Assembly: GCA_033782935.1 (NCBI GenBank)
Contig: JAWQEG010000166.1
Location: 1,950,001-2,014,000, forward strand
Source of the DNA: Petrolisthes cinctipes
Lineage: Eukaryota > Arthropoda > Malacostraca > Decapoda > Porcellanidae
DNA length: 64,000 nucleotides
Reading direction: 5' to 3'
Positions within the stretch are counted from its first letter, which is position 1. Every line of letters begins with the position of its first letter. The translations under genes were made by a program, and so were the position numbers. This document shows, piece by piece, positions 62,191 through 64,000 of the stretch. The notes under the pieces are model-generated. The model was given only the letters and a program-made list of their open reading frames with translations. It did no database searches and had not been told where the DNA came from.

Positions 62191-64000
62191 TTTTTGGCCT
62201 GTATTTTGAAAATACTCTAACACGGAGTAGGCATGTACAGATACCTTCTGGGACCTCTAAATATCGAATTTTCGGGTGTTATGGGACTGAATTTGAGATA
62301 TCGATTTTTTGGCACCTATAATATCGATTTTTAGCATGTTTTTAGCCTATATTTTGAACATATTATAGCACTGTGTAGGCATGTACAGATTGCTTCTGGG
62401 ACCCCAAAATATTGAATTTTCGGGTGTTTTGAGCCTGAATTTGAGATATAAACGGGTACAGAAGATACATGCACATATTGACATTGGGCACCAAAAATAT
62501 CGATTTTCAGCATGTTTTGGGCCTGAATTTTGAAAATACTCTAACACGGAGTAGGCATGTACAGATCGCATCTGGGACCTCTAAATATCGAATTTACGGG
62601 TGTTTTGGAACTGAATTTGAGATATCGATTTTTTGGCACCTAAAATATCGATTTTTAGCATGTTTTTAGCCTATATTTTGAAAATATTCTAGCACTGTGT
62701 AGGCATGTACAGATTGCTTCTGGGACCCCAAAATATTGAATTTTCGGGTGTTTTGAGCCTGAATTTGAGATATAAACGGGTACAGAAGATACATGCACAT
62801 ATTGACTTTAGGCATCTAAAATATCGATTTTCAGCATGTTTTGGGCCTGTATTTTGAAAATACTCTAACACTGAGTAGGCATGTACAGATTGCTTCTGGG
62901 ACCCCAAAATATTGAATTTTCGGGTGTTTTGAGTCTGAATTTGAGATATAAACGGGTACTGAAAATGCATGCACATATCGACTTTTGGGCACCTAAAAGA
63001 TCGATTTTCAGTATGTTTTTGGCCTGTATTTTGAAAATACTCTAACACGGAGTAGGCATGTACAGATACCTTCTGGGACCTCTAAATATCGAATTTTTGG
63101 GTGTTTTGGGACTGAATTTGAGATATCGATTTTTTGGCACCTAAAATGTCGATTTTTAGCATGTTTTTAGCCTATATTTTGAATATATTCTAGCACTGTG
63201 TAGGCATGTACAGATTGCTTCTGGGACCCCAAAATATTGAATTTTCGGGTGTTTTGAGCCTGAATTTGAGATATAAACGGGTACAGAAGATACATGCACA
63301 TATTGACTTTGGGCATCTAAAATATCGATTTTCAGTATGTTTTGAGCATGTATTTTGAAAATACTCTAACACGGAGTAGGCATGTACAGATCGCTTCTGG
63401 GACCCCTAAATATCGAATTTTCGGTTGTTTTGGGACTGAATTTGAGATATCGACTTTTTGGCACCTAAAAGATCGATTTTTAGCATGTTTTTAGCCTATA
63501 TTTTGAAAATATTCTAGCACTGAGTAGGCATGTACAGATTGCTTCTGGGACCCCAAAATATTGAATTTTCGGGTGTTTTGAGCCTGAATTTGAGATATAA
63601 ACGGGTACAGAAGATACATGCACATATTGACTTTGGGCACCAAAAATATCGATTTTCAGCATGTTTTGGGCCTGAATTTTGAAAATACTCTAACACTGAG
63701 TAGGCATGTACAGATCGCTTCTGGGACCCCAAAATATCGAATTTTCGGGTGTTTAGGGCCAGAATTTGAGATATAAACTGGTACTGAAGATGCAAGCACA
63801 TATCGACTTTTGTGCACCTAAAAGATCGATTTTCAGTATGTTTTTGGCCTGTATTTTGAAAATACTCTAACACGGAGTAGGCATGTACAGATACCTTCTG
63901 GGACCTCTAAATATCGAATTTTCGGGTGTTTAGGGCCAGAATTTGAGATATAAACGGGTACTGAAGATGCAAGCACATATCGACTTTTGGGCACCTAAAA
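62191..64000 (+). repeat. 1,651-bp tandem duplication, copy 2, running off the window
   Basis: This copy keeps the monomer that copy 1 lost (anchor 63480 followed by a full B2). Its end repeats the A1-to-C2 hybrid of copy 1: GATACCTTCTGGGACCTCT is followed by GTGTTTAGGGCCAG at 63928, as at 62101. The array continues past the window end. Confidence 0.8.

Larger units (their letters stand above)
1..64000 (+). repeat. Tandem satellite DNA array filling the whole window
   Basis: The window is made only of head-to-tail copies of a 148-177 bp unit, all in the same orientation, running off both ends. Landmarks recur in a fixed order: GCATGTACAG, CTTCTGGGAC, GAATTTTCGGGTGTTT, GAATTTGAGATAT, ATCGATTTT, TTTTGAAAATA. 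I anchored 140 short monomers; the 139 intervals give 383 monomers. There is no unique sequence, transposon, gene or inversion. The stretches without genes (all of it) hold only this satellite. Arrays of this kind are known from centromeres and heterochromatin, where they can host CENP-A/CENH3 nucleosomes. The centromeric role is inferred, not seen. The family is not one I recognise. Confidence 0.98.

Noticed and set aside
1..64000. Many open frames of 60-130 codons, mostly on the minus strand, as possible small genes or a repeat protein family
   Set aside because: They recur with the satellite period, overlap each other in different frames, and start and stop at the same repeat landmarks. 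Their peptides are translations of the monomer. They persist because 177 and 501 are multiples of three and the unit has few stops on that strand. There is no promoter, splice signal or conserved protein domain to support expression.
1..64000. CRISPR-like array (regular direct repeats)
   Set aside because: Repeats are 148-177 bp with no unique spacers, no cas genes and no leader. The repeats touch each other directly.
1..64000. Known satellite families (human alpha satellite, Arabidopsis 180-bp, rice CentO, mouse minor satellite)
   Set aside because: Similar unit length, but the sequence does not match the consensus of any of these as I know them. A database search would be needed to name the family.
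1..64000. Transposon, LTR or Helitron origin or insertions
   Set aside because: No target-site duplications, terminal repeats, polypurine tract, tRNA-primer site or coding remnants were seen. The array is uninterrupted.
1..64000. Inverted segments or strand switches within the array
   Set aside because: Every landmark I followed reads in the same direction from end to end. I found no reverse-complement copy of the GCATGTACAG...CTTCTGGGAC block.
1..64000. tRNA, rRNA or other structured RNA genes
   Set aside because: No tRNA A/B boxes with a cloverleaf and no rRNA-like segments are visible. The only inverted repeats noted are the short 15-bp dyad and small palindromes.
1..64000. Assembly artefact (collapsed or chimeric repeat)
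   Set aside because: Cannot be excluded without reads, but copies carry distinct ordered private variants and length differences in whole monomers, which is what real arrays show.

Overview
The window is one uninterrupted tandem satellite DNA array. I find no gene, RNA gene, transposon, telomere repeat or unique sequence in its 64 kb. All units point the same way, and GC content is about 37% (counted on one monomer). This is characteristic of a eukaryotic centromeric, pericentromeric or other heterochromatic array. I do not recognise the family and cannot name the organism. CpG/TpG differences between monomer classes suggest a genome that methylates cytosine, and the roughly 177-bp unit is nucleosome-sized; both fit a plant or an animal.

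The unit has several levels. (1) An ancestral segment of about 88 bp was duplicated head to tail to give a 176-177 bp long monomer with halves X and Y. (2) A short 148-bp monomer (class A) arose from the long one by losing 29 bp between two ATAT repeats. (3) Short and long monomers alternate as A-B-C trimers of 501 bp, or as A-long dimers of about 325 bp. (4) Two trimer flavours, A1-B1-C1 and A2-B2-C2, form a ground hexamer of about 1.0 kb. (5) The hexamers are rearranged into higher-order repeats (HORs) of 1,651, 1,670, 1,969, 1,983, 4,451 and about 6,414 bp.

I placed 140 short-monomer anchors (the TTA of TTAGCATG or TTACCATG in each A unit). The 139 intervals between them are 84 trimers, 46 dimers, 6 tetramers and 3 pentamers, which is 383 monomers in 63,339 bp. 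HOR copy coordinates below start at the monomer boundary, 100 bp before the anchor.

Layout. 1-10.8 kb: mostly ground hexamers, with a 1,983-bp tandem duplication at 4.5-8.1 kb. 10.8-29.8 kb: a supra-HOR of up to 39 monomers (6,414 bp), present as one full copy, two internally deleted copies and partial copies at both ends; it contains a tandemly doubled 1,969-bp 12-mer. 29.8-35.5 kb: less regular hexamer-derived units. 35.5-44.4 kb: two adjacent copies of a 4,451-bp 27-mer, with a third copy at 49.8-52.9 kb lacking an internal 1,316 bp. 44.4-64 kb: mixed blocks sharing markers with the 4,451-bp unit, plus tandem duplications of 1,670 bp (54.1-57.3 kb) and 1,651 bp (60.5-64 kb).

Nearly every size change is a whole number of monomers, and hybrid monomers are joined in register. 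This is the footprint of unequal crossing-over or gene conversion between aligned monomers. The many short open frames, mostly on the minus strand, are by-products of the repeat and are not annotated as genes.
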